NCBI GenBank assembly: GCA_964642545.1
Contig: CAZXQU010000001.1
Coordinates: 124,001-188,000, forward strand
Direction of reading: 5' to 3'
DNA from: QYOJ01 sp964642545
GTDB taxonomy: Bacteria > Bacteroidota > Bacteroidia > Bacteroidales > FEN-979
Length of the DNA: 64,000 bases
Numbering within the stretch: the first letter of the stretch is position 1; every line of letters starts with the position of its first letter. This document shows, one piece after another, positions 8,689 to 17,514 of the stretch. Both the position numbers and the translations under genes were made by a program. The notes beneath the pieces are model-generated. The model saw only the letters and a program-made list of their open reading frames with translations, was not told where the DNA came from and did no database searches.

Positions 8689-8725
8689 ACCGCAGTGGGA
8701 CTTGTGCCTGCTGCGGTTTTTTTTT
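8689..8725 (+). terminator. Intrinsic terminator after trxA
   Basis: The stem ACCGCAG / CTGCGGT closes a 15-nt loop and is followed by a run of nine T. It is the clearest intrinsic terminator in the window. Confidence 0.75.
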
Positions 8726-8733
8726 ACTTTCGT

Positions 8734-8766
8734 ATTTTCCTAATTTCCTATTTTCCTAATTCCCTA
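8734..8766. repeat. TTTCCTAA-type array
   Basis: Degenerate 7-9 bp units (TTTTCCTAA, TTTCCTA) occupy the 5' leader immediately before the WbqC-like start codon. Confidence 0.65.
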
Positions 8767-9375
8767 ATGACCCTACTCCTCCCCACCGCCTATCTCCCTC
8801 CCATCTCATACATTTCCACTTGTGCTGCTGCGGATGAGATCCTGATTGAAGCGTGGGAAACCTATCCCAAACAAACACTACGGAACCATTGTGAAATTGG
8901 CGGGCCCAACGGCAGATTAAGGCTGACAATTCCGGTTAACAAACCCAACGGGAATCGTACCAAAACAAAGGATGTCAGGATTGCTTCTCACCTCCATTGG
9001 CAGAAGATCCATTGGAGATCGTTTGAGGCCGCATACAACAAATCACCATTTTTCCTTTATTACCAGGATTATCTTGTTCCATTTTACGAGAAGAACTTTG
9101 ATTTTCTCCTGGATTTTAACCTGCAACTTCTTGAAACTCTCTTCCAGGCTATCCGCCTTTACAAATCTGTAACAACAACAGATTCATTTGAGGATGCCCC
9201 CCCAGGTATAACCGACCTCAGAAATCAATGGGTAGTTGGCAGTCGGCAGTCAGCAGTCGGCGGTCTTCCGGAGTATTACCAAGTGTTTGCTGACCGACAG
9301 GGGTTTCTTAAAGATCTGAGTATCGTGGATTTGCTGTTTAATTTAGGTCCGGAGACCTTGGCTTATCTCGAATAA
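8767..9375 (+). CDS. WbqC-like family protein
   Basis: 202 residues. ATG 8767 is chosen because upstream in-frame starts lie in the terminator and repeat array. The sequence matches the WbqC-like family (LPTAYLPPISYI, PKQTLRNHCEI, TIPVN..NRTKTKDVRI, HWRSFEAAYNKSPFF), small cytoplasmic proteins often linked to surface polysaccharide synthesis whose reaction is not settled. A heptamer array (9231-9266) adds an in-frame segment (WVVGSRQSAVGG) close to the C-terminus. No aromatic-sugar genes lie beside it except the glycosyltransferase downstream. Confidence 0.8.
   Translation: MTLLLPTAYLPPISYISTCAAADEILIEAWETYPKQTLRNHCEIGGPNGRLRLTIPVNKPNGNRTKTKDVRIASHLHWQKIHWRSFEAAYNKSPFFLYYQDYLVPFYEKNFDFLLDFNLQLLETLFQAIRLYKSVTTTDSFEDAPPGITDLRNQWVVGSRQSAVGGLPEYYQVFADRQGFLKDLSIVDLLFNLGPETLAYLE
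9231..9266. repeat. GGCAGTC heptamer array in WbqC-like gene
   Basis: Units GGCAGTC, GGCAGTC, AGCAGTC, GGCGGTC. This is the same word family as the arrays at 21693, 33131, 34757 and 63515, here read in frame. Confidence 0.8.
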
Positions 9376-9421
9376 GCTATTCATTTGATATTTCTTTAAT
9401 CAGATTTTAAAACAACTACCC

Positions 9422-9429
9422 TATATTTG
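9422..9429 (+). promoter_or_regulatory. -7 element TATATTTG upstream of glycosyltransferase
   Basis: TAnnTTTG match 114 bp before the start codon. The rest of the 168-bp gap 9376-9543 is AT-rich and shows nothing else clear. Confidence 0.45.
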
Positions 9430-9543
9430 CATCAATTTATATACAGTGAGATTGACTTTTTTTCCCTCCCCTTTTGTTTTGTTGACCCTCACCACTTGCA
9501 TAGATTCTCATAAAATGCTTGTTTTATTAAAATGAAAAAATGA

Positions 9544-10716
9544 ATGAAAATAGTTATTGTAATAGACAGTTGGAATAAAGGAAATGGATGTATTGTTACA
9601 ACACACAGATTGGTGGATGAGCTACAGTTAAGAGGACATCAGGTATCACTCGTATCTACCTCAGGAGAAGAGGCACGGAAGTTTAATGGGCCTTTTTATG
9701 AAGTCCCCGGTTTTTATCTTCCGGGAGTAAAAGAATCCATGAAAAATATGGAGTTTCTTTTTGCAAAAGGAAAGAAAAAGACACTGAAAAAAGCCTTTAA
9801 AGGAGCCGACCTCGTTCAAATTCAATTTCCCTATTTTATTGCCAAATATGCAGTACGGGTTGCAAATAAAATGAATATTCCGGTGATTGGAGCTTGCCAT
9901 ATCCAGTCTCAGAACATGACTGGGGCCATGGGAAAAGATAACAAAGTTTTGGATTGGTTCTTTAATACCTGGTTCAACTTTGAACTTTTCAAAAGAGTAA
10001 AAGCAGTACACTGTCCTTCGGTATTTGCAGCAGATTTAATTAAGTCGAAGGGTAGTAATTCTCATTTCAGAGTTATTTCTAACGGCATTCCAAAGAGATT
10101 TATCCCAATAGAAAATCCTGTCAGACCTGATTTTTTTGAAGACAAGTTTGTTCTGATGAACGTTGGTCGTCATGCATTGGAGAAAAACCAGGAGATAATG
10201 ATTGATGCTGTCCTTAAATCGAAATACCAGGACAACATCAAACTATTAATCTGTGGAAAAGGTGAAACAAGTGACAGTCTCATACACCGTGGGAATGAGC
10301 TTCGTGTAAAACCTCTTGTCAGATACATCTCAGAGGAAGAAAAACATCTTTTCTTAAATACTGCTGATATGTATATTCATACCTCTGGTATTGAATTGGA
10401 AAGTCTATCTTGTTTAGAAGCAATCGGGTGTGGACTTCCTTGCCTAATAGAAGATTCGCCTCTTAGTGCTACTTCTCAATTCGCAATAGACGAAAGTTTT
10501 ATCTTCAAAACGATTGAAGAACTTACTGCAAAAATTGATTATTGGTACGAAAACAGAGACTCTCTTCCTAAAGTAAGAGAGCAAACACTTTTGGGTGCTG
10601 AAAAATACAGAATAGAAAATTCAATTAATGCAATGGAAGAGTTGTATAACGATGTTATAAAAACGTATAACGGCGCTAAGGGCTTACTTCCAAAAGGAGA
10701 AAAAATTATCTCTTGA
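9544..10716 (+). CDS. Glycosyltransferase, GT4-like
   Basis: 390 residues with a GT-B fold. The N-terminal domain starts KIVIVIDSWNKGNGCIVTTHRLVDEL. The C-terminal domain begins near NVGRHALEKNQEIMIDAV and has the donor-sugar region SGIELESLSCLEAIGCGLPCL with the E-x7-E spacing of retaining GT4 enzymes. It is likely a cytoplasmic or membrane-associated transferase for a glycolipid or glycan; the acceptor cannot be read from sequence. Its DNA is visibly more AT-rich than the flanking genes and it stands alone, which suggests acquisition from elsewhere. Confidence 0.82.
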   Translation: MKIVIVIDSWNKGNGCIVTTHRLVDELQLRGHQVSLVSTSGEEARKFNGPFYEVPGFYLPGVKESMKNMEFLFAKGKKKTLKKAFKGADLVQIQFPYFIAKYAVRVANKMNIPVIGACHIQSQNMTGAMGKDNKVLDWFFNTWFNFELFKRVKAVHCPSVFAADLIKSKGSNSHFRVISNGIPKRFIPIENPVRPDFFEDKFVLMNVGRHALEKNQEIMIDAVLKSKYQDNIKLLICGKGETSDSLIHRGNELRVKPLVRYISEEEKHLFLNTADMYIHTSGIELESLSCLEAIGCGLPCLIEDSPLSATSQFAIDESFIFKTIEELTAKIDYWYENRDSLPKVREQTLLGAEKYRIENSINAMEELYNDVIKTYNGAKGLLPKGEKIIS

Positions 10717-10731
10717 TGATTTCTTTTTTCG

Positions 10732-10739
10732 TAATTTTG
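10732..10739 (+). promoter_or_regulatory. -7 element TAATTTTG upstream of feoAB
   Basis: TAnnTTTG match 25 bp before the predicted TTG start, implying a leader under 20 nt. No Fur box could be recognised by eye. Confidence 0.55.
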
Positions 10740-10764
10740 CACTCCCTTATTTAATCTAAATTAA

Positions 10765-13167
10765 TTGTCAACTCTTCTCGATTTACGTCAAGGTGAATCT
10801 GCAGAGATCATCAAGATCAGAGGGCGGGGGCATTTCCGCCGTCGCCTGATGGAGATGGGATTTGTAAAAGGGAAAGAGATCACCGTAGTCAAATCAGCAC
10901 CCCTGCAGGATCCAATCGAGTACAAATTAATGGGTTATCATGTGTCGTTAAGGCAGAGTGAAGCCCAACTTGTTGAAGTACTCAAGGTGAACGATACAAG
11001 GCATGATGAAGAGTCCGTGGAAACTGTCGGAAATTTAAATGTGACACTTCAGGAAGAGTTACAGAAAGCTAAAGCCAGGGAAAAGGGAAAGACGATTGAG
11101 GTCGCCCTGGTTGGAAATCCAAACTGCGGAAAAACGACGTTATTCAATTTCATCTCAAAGTCGAAAGAGCATGTTGGCAACTTCGGCGGAGTAACGGTCG
11201 ACTCTAAAACAGCCTCTTTTAAGCAAAACGGATACAGGTTCGAGATCACCGATCTGCCTGGCACCTATTCGCTGTCGGCTTACTCACCAGAAGAATTATT
11301 CGTGCGAACCCATATATTTATGGAGATGCCCGACATTGTGGTCAACGTTGTGGATGCTTCAAACCTGGAGCGAAACCTTTTCCTCACTACACAGCTGATT
11401 GACATGGATATTCGGGTAGTACTGGCGCTTAACATGTACGATGAGTTAACCGGCGGCGGTGATATTCTGGATCATGAAGAGCTTGGGAAACTACTCGGGA
11501 TTCCGGTAATTCCTACCGTGAGTTCCAAAGGCAAAGGGGTAAGGGAGCTCTTCGACCGGATCATTGAAGTATATGAAGACCGCGACCCGGTGATGCGTCA
11601 CATCCATATCAATTATGGTATTGAGATAGAACGCTCGTTAGCTAGAATACAGGATGTAATCTGGCAAGACAAAACACTAACACTAAAGGTCTCATCACGA
11701 TATTATGCCATCAAACTCCTGGAGAAAGATCCTAATATCTCCAGAAATCTGATGAAGAGTAGTATTTATAATGAATTGCTGGGAGTTGTTGATCAGGAAA
11801 TAGAGCGCCTGGAGCGGATCTATCGTGAAGACTCAAATACCCTCATCACTGATGCCCGATACGGGTTTATTGCAGGTGCTTTGAAGGAGACGCTGAAAGT
11901 GGATGCATCAGGTCAGAAAATTCGTAGAAAGAGCGATTCCATTGACCGGCTATTAACAGGCAAATACTTCGGGTTTCCACTTTTTCTGTTCTTCCTCTGG
12001 TTCATGTTCCAAACTACTTTTTCATTGGGAGAGTACCCCAAACATTGGATCGAAATTGGTGTCGGATGGCTTGCTGGTGAAGTTAGTACCCTGATGCCTC
12101 CAGGGCCCCTTAAAGACCTGCTGGTAGATGGGGTAATCAACGGGGTAGGTAGTGTGATCGTGTTCCTGCCGAATATCCTTATACTTTTCTTCTTTATCTC
12201 GATCATGGAGGATACCGGGTACATGTCCAGGGCAGCCTTTATCATGGATAAATTGATGCACAAGATGGGGCTTCACGGACAATCTTTCATCCCCCTGATC
12301 ATGGGATTTGGCTGCAATGTCCCCGCCATCATGGTCACACGAACCATCCGAAACCGGAATGACCGTCTGGCCACAATGCTCATCAACCCATTCATGTCTT
12401 GTAGTGCACGGTTACCAGTATACATACTGATTGCAGGAGCCATCTTCCCCGACCACGCCGGGACAGTCATATTCCTGATCTATTTGACTGGGATTGTCCT
12501 GGCTGTATTGGTTTCACTGATTTTCAAGAAAACACTCTTTAAAAGTACTGAAGCCCCCTTTGTGATGGAACTTCCACCCTACCGCATCCCAACCCTTCGC
12601 GTCAGTTTGCGCCACATGTGGGAAAAAGGGCAACAATACCTTAGAAAGATGGGTGGGATTATCCTTGTTGCTGTCATCATCATCTGGGCTCTGGAATATT
12701 TTCCTGCCGGAAGCCAGGTGCCACACCAGGAACGATTGGAAAGATCCTATATCGCCAAAATCGGAAAGTTCATTGAACCAGTGATAAAGCCTCTTGGCTT
12801 TGACTGGAAAATGGGAGTAAGTCTGATAACGGGGGCAGCAGCCAAAGAGGTTGTAGTAAGCACCATGGGAGTTCTTTATGGCTCTAACCACCAACCCGAT
12901 GGCAGCCCGAAACAGAACCTCCCACTCATCCTTCAGAACGCCAGGTATGCCGACGGGCCTCAGATCGGCAAGCCGATTTTCACACCACTTGCCGGTATAT
13001 CATACCTGCTCTTTATCCTGGTTTACATGCCATGTGTTGCTGTGATCATCACCGTTAGCCGTGAGTCGGGAAGCTGGAAGTGGGCCCTTTTCCTAATCCT
13101 CTATACAACGGTTCTAGCCTGGCTCTTATCTTTTTCTGTATACCAACTGGGAAGCCTTCTCACCTGA
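10765..13167 (+). CDS. feoB: Ferrous iron transporter, FeoA-FeoB fusion
   Basis: 800 residues. Residues ~1-75 are a FeoA (SH3-like) domain (GRGHFRRRLMEMGFVKG). The cytosolic G-protein domain follows at ~110-280, with G1 GNPNCGKTT, G3 DLPGTYSL and G4 NMYDE, then the membrane permease with two Gate-like regions (FIPLIMGFGCNVPAIM and GVSLITGAAAKEVVVSTMG). It imports Fe2+ across the inner membrane. FeoA-FeoB fusions are common in Bacteroidota. The start is TTG, since no ATG lies in frame between the promoter element and the conserved FeoA start. The stop is 1 bp from the next gene. Confidence 0.95.
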   Translation: MSTLLDLRQGESAEIIKIRGRGHFRRRLMEMGFVKGKEITVVKSAPLQDPIEYKLMGYHVSLRQSEAQLVEVLKVNDTRHDEESVETVGNLNVTLQEELQKAKAREKGKTIEVALVGNPNCGKTTLFNFISKSKEHVGNFGGVTVDSKTASFKQNGYRFEITDLPGTYSLSAYSPEELFVRTHIFMEMPDIVVNVVDASNLERNLFLTTQLIDMDIRVVLALNMYDELTGGGDILDHEELGKLLGIPVIPTVSSKGKGVRELFDRIIEVYEDRDPVMRHIHINYGIEIERSLARIQDVIWQDKTLTLKVSSRYYAIKLLEKDPNISRNLMKSSIYNELLGVVDQEIERLERIYREDSNTLITDARYGFIAGALKETLKVDASGQKIRRKSDSIDRLLTGKYFGFPLFLFFLWFMFQTTFSLGEYPKHWIEIGVGWLAGEVSTLMPPGPLKDLLVDGVINGVGSVIVFLPNILILFFFISIMEDTGYMSRAAFIMDKLMHKMGLHGQSFIPLIMGFGCNVPAIMVTRTIRNRNDRLATMLINPFMSCSARLPVYILIAGAIFPDHAGTVIFLIYLTGIVLAVLVSLIFKKTLFKSTEAPFVMELPPYRIPTLRVSLRHMWEKGQQYLRKMGGIILVAVIIIWALEYFPAGSQVPHQERLERSYIAKIGKFIEPVIKPLGFDWKMGVSLITGAAAKEVVVSTMGVLYGSNHQPDGSPKQNLPLILQNARYADGPQIGKPIFTPLAGISYLLFILVYMPCVAVIITVSRESGSWKWALFLILYTTVLAWLLSFSVYQLGSLLT

Positions 13168-13168
13168 T

Positions 13169-13366
13169 ATGTGGCAATACCTCATCACCGGACTGATTGT
13201 CACTGCTGCAATAACTTATACAGTTTATCGCCTGATCAAATATTTCACTGATCCCCTTCGGAAGTGCAAGAACTGCGCCAACTCATGTGGGGGCTGCGCC
13301 CTTGAGGAGTTGAAAAAGACGAGGGACGAAGGACGAGGGACGAAGGACGTGAGACGTGAGACGTGA
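13169..13366 (+). CDS. FeoB-associated Cys-rich membrane protein
   Basis: 65 residues: one N-terminal transmembrane helix (WQYLITGLIVTAAITYTVY), then CKNCANSCGGC, the C-x2-C-x3-C-x2-C pattern of the FeoB-associated family. It is translationally linked to feoB (1-bp gap), so it probably assists ferrous iron import. The last ~16 residues (KTRDEGRGTKDVRRET) are entirely encoded by the 13318-13377 heptamer array, which also supplies the stop codon. The ancestral protein probably ended near residue 50. Confidence 0.85.
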   Translation: MWQYLITGLIVTAAITYTVYRLIKYFTDPLRKCKNCANSCGGCALEELKKTRDEGRGTKDVRRET

Positions 13367-13377
13367 GACGTGAGACG
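13318..13377. repeat. GACGAGG / GACGTGA heptamer array
   Basis: About eight 7-bp units (GACGAGG, GACGAAG, then GACGTGA repeated). The array encodes the tail and stop of the FeoB-associated gene and ends in a T8 run (13378-13385), so it may also act in termination. Confidence 0.85.
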
Positions 13378-13415
13378 TTTTTTTTCCCGATCTTCGCGAA
13401 ACAAATATTTTCCCT

Positions 13416-15359
13416 ATGAGTTTTAGATTTTCCCGGATTTTGGTGTGGATAGCTATGTTTGTTTTTCCGGCAACCTTCACACTGCAGGCTCAAGATACCG
13501 AATACACCGACTTTACTGTCGCCAAACCCTTAACGCGCTGGTGGTGGTTTGCTTCTGAAATCGACACCAATGATATTCAATACCAACTCGACTGGCTTAA
13601 AGCAAATGAATTCGGTGGAGTAGAGATCGCCTGGGTCTATCCTCAGGGCGGTAATTCAACTGCGAAACGTGACTCCTGGCTATCGCACAACTGGACCCGC
13701 ACGACTACTTTCGCCAAGAGGTATGCCAACAGCATCGGGCTTGCCTGCGACTTCACCTTAGGCACACTCTGGCCATTCGGCGACAGCCAGGTACCAACCG
13801 AAGATGGAACAATTTTCTCTGATGATACGATTTCGAAACCTTCTATGAGGCTCACATGGGAACATCCTCTGAAAGGAAGGGTAGTAAACCACCTCGATCG
13901 GGATGCCATGATACGTTATTCCAAACGTTTGATCAGTGAACTCAGGCCGGCTCTTCTGGGCAGCTACTCCGGACTATTTTGTGATTCTTGGGAAGTAGAG
14001 ACCCGGAAGCTATGGACAAGAGGATTCGGTGAAGAGTTCACCCGACAGTTCGGGTACAACATTCTGCCGTTGATGGACAGTCTGTATAAACCAGGCTTCG
14101 AACCAGTCTACTATGATTACATGAAGCAGCTCTCCGACTATGTGCTGAACAATTTCTATGCACCGTTTACCGAAGTAGCACATCGGTATGGTGCCTTCAC
14201 TCGTGTGCAATGTGGCGGGTCACCCACCGACCTGCTAACAGCCTTCTCCCTGGTTGATATCCCGGAAACTGAAGCAATGCTTTTTCAACCCGCTTTTGCC
14301 CGGATACCAGCTTCTGCAGCAATCCTAACCTCCAAACCAGTTATTTCGGCCGAAGCGTTTACTTGTCTCTATGGCTGGAAAGGCTGGCCCGGTCCGGGTC
14401 CATACCAGAAACAGGAGCAGGTTGCTGATATGAAACTTGTCGCTGATGCACTCTTCGCCAATGGTGTGAACCAGATCATCTGGCACGGGATGCCCTTCAA
14501 TCCTAAGGGTGGAATAAACCAGTTCTATGCTTCAGTATATGTGGGCGAGGATGCCGCATTTGCTCAGGAACTTCCGCCATTCAACAAATACCTGGAACGG
14601 GTAACCACATTTATGCGAGCCGGCAAACCCTACACTTCAATGGCTATTTACCTGCCACTGGAGGACAGTTGGATGGGTGTTGAATATCCCGATTCACTGC
14701 AACTTCCCTGGGCATGGGGCGAGTATGAACTTCGCTATGTTTCGGCTCCGGAAGAGACCCGCGGTTACCAACCTGTTTGGATCAACCAGAACTTCCTTCT
14801 CTCCATCACCCAGGATGAGGCAGGAAACTTTTCCTGTGGCGACGCCCGGATCAACTCACTGTATATCGATGTGGAGTATATGGAGTATAAATCGCTTCGC
14901 TGGATCATGCTCCTGGCGCAACATCGGTTGCCCATTTGCCTGAAACGCGATCCTGCTGAACCGGGAACCACGCTCTCTCCCCAATACATGCAAGCCCTTT
15001 CAGCACTGAAGTCGTTACCCAATGTTTCCACCGACCTGCAAGCTATCATTCCGGAACCCCCTCTCATCGAAGGAGTTGACATCCCCGAATTCTGGTGTCG
15101 AGAGACTGCTGACGGTCTGCTAATCTTCTTCGCCAACCCTAAAACAAGGGAGTTGAAATACCCGTTAAGTTATGGTCAGTCCTACACTGAATCGGCCGTA
15201 ACGCGGCAGGTGAGAATTAACTTCAACGGACATCTTGTAAATGGCACCCTTACTTTTGAACCCTATCAGTCGGTTATGCTGCATATCAATAATCTGGGAG
15301 AGATAGACCCGGTAAGCATCGCCTTCTTCCCCACCCCTCCGACAACAGTTGAAAAGTGA
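13416..15359 (+). CDS. Secreted glycoside hydrolase, GH106-like
   Basis: 647 residues with a signal peptide ending near LQAQ. The opening of the mature protein (KPLTRWWWFASEID..DIQYQLDWLKANEFGGVEIAWVYP) and the following (beta/alpha)-type segments (ACDFTLGTLWPFGDSQVP, GLFCDSWEVE) resemble GH106 alpha-L-rhamnosidases and their unnamed relatives. It is shorter than typical GH106 proteins (about 900-1100 residues) and lacks the C-terminal beta-sandwich modules. It is expected in the periplasm or outside. No sus-type genes flank it. The family call is from pattern resemblance only. Confidence 0.6.
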   Translation: MSFRFSRILVWIAMFVFPATFTLQAQDTEYTDFTVAKPLTRWWWFASEIDTNDIQYQLDWLKANEFGGVEIAWVYPQGGNSTAKRDSWLSHNWTRTTTFAKRYANSIGLACDFTLGTLWPFGDSQVPTEDGTIFSDDTISKPSMRLTWEHPLKGRVVNHLDRDAMIRYSKRLISELRPALLGSYSGLFCDSWEVETRKLWTRGFGEEFTRQFGYNILPLMDSLYKPGFEPVYYDYMKQLSDYVLNNFYAPFTEVAHRYGAFTRVQCGGSPTDLLTAFSLVDIPETEAMLFQPAFARIPASAAILTSKPVISAEAFTCLYGWKGWPGPGPYQKQEQVADMKLVADALFANGVNQIIWHGMPFNPKGGINQFYASVYVGEDAAFAQELPPFNKYLERVTTFMRAGKPYTSMAIYLPLEDSWMGVEYPDSLQLPWAWGEYELRYVSAPEETRGYQPVWINQNFLLSITQDEAGNFSCGDARINSLYIDVEYMEYKSLRWIMLLAQHRLPICLKRDPAEPGTTLSPQYMQALSALKSLPNVSTDLQAIIPEPPLIEGVDIPEFWCRETADGLLIFFANPKTRELKYPLSYGQSYTESAVTRQVRINFNGHLVNGTLTFEPYQSVMLHINNLGEIDPVSIAFFPTPPTTVEK

Positions 15360-15387
15360 AAAGGCTTTGATATTGCTCATATGTTCG

Positions 15388-15395
15388 TAATTTTG
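15388..15395 (+). promoter_or_regulatory. -7 element TAATTTTG upstream of NlpC/P60 gene
   Basis: TAnnTTTG match 19 bp before the ATG, giving a leader of about a dozen bases. Confidence 0.5.
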
Positions 15396-15414
15396 ATGAT
15401 CTAAAAAAACCTCC

Positions 15415-16224
15415 ATGGAATTCGGCATCAACTTACAAAGCATCGTTTCCGTCAGGAAAGAACCCTCACATCTCTCTGAGATCACAACACAGCTCTTGTT
15501 TGGCGAACTCTTTCGCATCTATGAAACACGTGATGGCTGGCACCAGGTGCGCCTTGCCTGGGACAACTATGAAGGGTGGATCCCAGAGAAACAGGTCTGC
15601 ATGATCGACGAACAGGAATTTCTACGCCTGCTGAATGCCGACACGCCGTTCGTGATGGACCTCGTGCAGTTGATCGCCAACGAAACACAGAAGACGATGT
15701 TTGCTATCCCGCTTGGGAGCTCTCTGCCAGGATTGGAAGGGCAGTTTCTCACGATCGCCGGCGAGAATTTCCGCTTTGAGGGACAAGTATCCATTACCTC
15801 CGGCATCGAGGAGATAGAGACACCCCAGGAGAAGAAAGAGTTCTGCCATGATCTTGTTGAAGATGCCATGATGTACCTTCACGCCCCCTACTTCTGGGGA
15901 GGAAGGTCGCCTTTCGGAATCGATTGCTCAGGATTGGTTCAGATGGTTTACCGACTGCGTCAGATCAAGCTTCTACGGGATGCTTCACAACAGGCAACGC
16001 AGGGTGAAGTAATTTCGTTACTCGATGAAGCGGAACCTGGCGACATTGTATTTTTTGATGATGAAGAGGGTAACATCGACCATGTAGGAATCCTGGCCGA
16101 CAGGTTCCGCGTGATTCACGCCTCCGGCAGTGTACGCTTCGATGCCATTGATCACCAGGGCATCTTCGATGGAAAACAGGAAAAGTACACGCATAAGCTA
16201 CGGCTTATCAAACGGATAATTTAG
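15415..16224 (+). CDS. NlpC/P60 (C40) peptidase with SH3-like domains, YkfC-like
   Basis: 269 residues. An N-terminal bacterial SH3 region (about 1-130, with YEGWIPEKQ) precedes an NlpC/P60 domain with catalytic Cys in IDCSGLVQMVYR, His in IDHVGIL and the third polar residue in VIHASGSVRFD. There is no signal peptide, which fits cytoplasmic gamma-D-glutamyl-L-diamino acid endopeptidases (YkfC type) that recycle murein peptides, rather than a secreted autolysin. It has its own promoter element and is a single-gene unit. Confidence 0.82.
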   Translation: MEFGINLQSIVSVRKEPSHLSEITTQLLFGELFRIYETRDGWHQVRLAWDNYEGWIPEKQVCMIDEQEFLRLLNADTPFVMDLVQLIANETQKTMFAIPLGSSLPGLEGQFLTIAGENFRFEGQVSITSGIEEIETPQEKKEFCHDLVEDAMMYLHAPYFWGGRSPFGIDCSGLVQMVYRLRQIKLLRDASQQATQGEVISLLDEAEPGDIVFFDDEEGNIDHVGILADRFRVIHASGSVRFDAIDHQGIFDGKQEKYTHKLRLIKRII

Positions 16225-16305
16225 CCCCTAAATCCCCTAAAGGGTACTTACTCCTGTTAAGAGGGATTTCCTTCCTGAGTGCTCGGGAGAGGATTAAGGA
16301 GGGGT
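16225..16305. repeat. Intergenic CCCCTAAA..TTAAGGAGGGG element
   Basis: An imperfect palindromic element: CCCCTAAATCCCCTAAAGGG at the left and GGATTAAGGAGGGG at the right. The core CCTAAAGGG occurs inverted at 42370-42380. In both places a CGTAATT heptamer array follows directly. Confidence 0.4.
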
Positions 16306-16310
16306 CAATA

Positions 16311-16348
16311 ATCATAATTCGTAATTCATAATTCGTAATTCGTCATTG
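16311..16348. repeat. CGTAATT heptamer array
   Basis: About five units (CATAATT, CGTAATT, CATAATT, CGTAATT, CGTCATT) directly before the TPP-enzyme gene. Confidence 0.8.
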
Positions 16349-16353
16349 ATAAT

Positions 16354-17511
16354 ATGATTCTCTCCGACCTCATCGCCCAGGCTTTAATCGACGCTAACGT
16401 CAAGGTAATTAACTATGTCCCGGGATACGGTGGGACAGCTATCTATAAAGCGCTGGCTCAAAAGACCGGGAAGCCGGGTTTCATCTCTTTCCACGAAGAG
16501 GTGGCTTTTACCGTATCTCATGGGGCCAGTCTGGTGGGAACCCGCTCGGCACTGTTGTGCAAGACTCATGGCATCATGAAAGCAGCCAACAGCCTCTCCG
16601 ACGCCCTACAGTGCGGAACAACAGCCGGGATGGTTGTGATCATCTCCGAGGACAAAGGAGGAACCCACTCCGATACTATCATTGATACCAAGCCCTTCCT
16701 CGACGGCATCGGGATGCCCAACTTCTGGAGCTCGCCGGAGAAAATTTACGATGACATCCATCGGGCATATGAACTATCAGAGACATACCGTCTCCCTTGG
16801 GGGATTATTCTGGATGCCGATGATATCAATAACAACAGGCCGTATATTCCACGATATGCAAAACCCTCCCCTGTATACAAGCGAGATATCGTACAGCATG
16901 TTCTTTGCCCACTCTTCAATCCCTATCAGCGCAACGTCTATGATGCCAAGATGAAAGACCAGGCGTGGCAATCCATTTCCCGACCATTTATCCCAAATAT
17001 ACCGGAAGGAACCTCCGAGAACTGGAAGAGAGCGGTTGAGAACTATATCCCTTTCTTCAACGTATACAAAAAGTTCAGGGGAAATATTGTAACTGGTGAG
17101 ACCGGTATCTCCAGTCAATTTTGTGCGAATCCCTGGCACTGTATCGACATGGTGACATACATGGGAGGCAGCATCCCTCTGGCAATGGGGGCATCCCTCG
17201 CCGGGAGGAAAAATGTATGGGCCATAATGGGTGATTTCTCCTTCATCTCGGCCGGACCATTAGCCTTGCTCGAAGCCAAGCTCCGGGACCTGCCTCTAAA
17301 GGTGGTGATTCTCGACAATGGTAAAGCAGTAACTACCGGTGGACAGGAGATTGCATCCGGAGCACTGGATCTTTGTCTGGCCCCCTACCGGAAGCAAATC
17401 GTCGGTGAGGTAAACCCGCATGATCCAATCGAACTGGAACGAGCGTTTGAAACAATGACGAGAAGTAATACGTTAAAGATCCTGGTGGTAAATTACAGGG
17501 ATGCGGATTGA
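16354..17511 (+). CDS. Thiamine-diphosphate-dependent enzyme, IorA/sulfopyruvate decarboxylase-like
   Basis: 385 residues with two ThDP modules. The N-terminal PYR module (VPGYGGTAIYKALA, with Glu in SFHEEVAF) resembles those of indolepyruvate ferredoxin oxidoreductase alpha chains and sulfo/phosphonopyruvate decarboxylases. The C-terminal PP module (about 235-385) has MGGSIPLAMGASLAG, the cofactor motif GDFSF (usually GDG/GDS) and DNGKAVTTGGQE. There is no ferredoxin domain and no partner beta subunit beside it, so it is probably a decarboxylase or stand-alone enzyme. The substrate is unknown. It is convergent with the next gene, with a 3-bp gap. Confidence 0.65.
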   Translation: MILSDLIAQALIDANVKVINYVPGYGGTAIYKALAQKTGKPGFISFHEEVAFTVSHGASLVGTRSALLCKTHGIMKAANSLSDALQCGTTAGMVVIISEDKGGTHSDTIIDTKPFLDGIGMPNFWSSPEKIYDDIHRAYELSETYRLPWGIILDADDINNNRPYIPRYAKPSPVYKRDIVQHVLCPLFNPYQRNVYDAKMKDQAWQSISRPFIPNIPEGTSENWKRAVENYIPFFNVYKKFRGNIVTGETGISSQFCANPWHCIDMVTYMGGSIPLAMGASLAGRKNVWAIMGDFSFISAGPLALLEAKLRDLPLKVVILDNGKAVTTGGQEIASGALDLCLAPYRKQIVGEVNPHDPIELERAFETMTRSNTLKILVVNYRDAD

Positions 17512-17514
17512 TTT

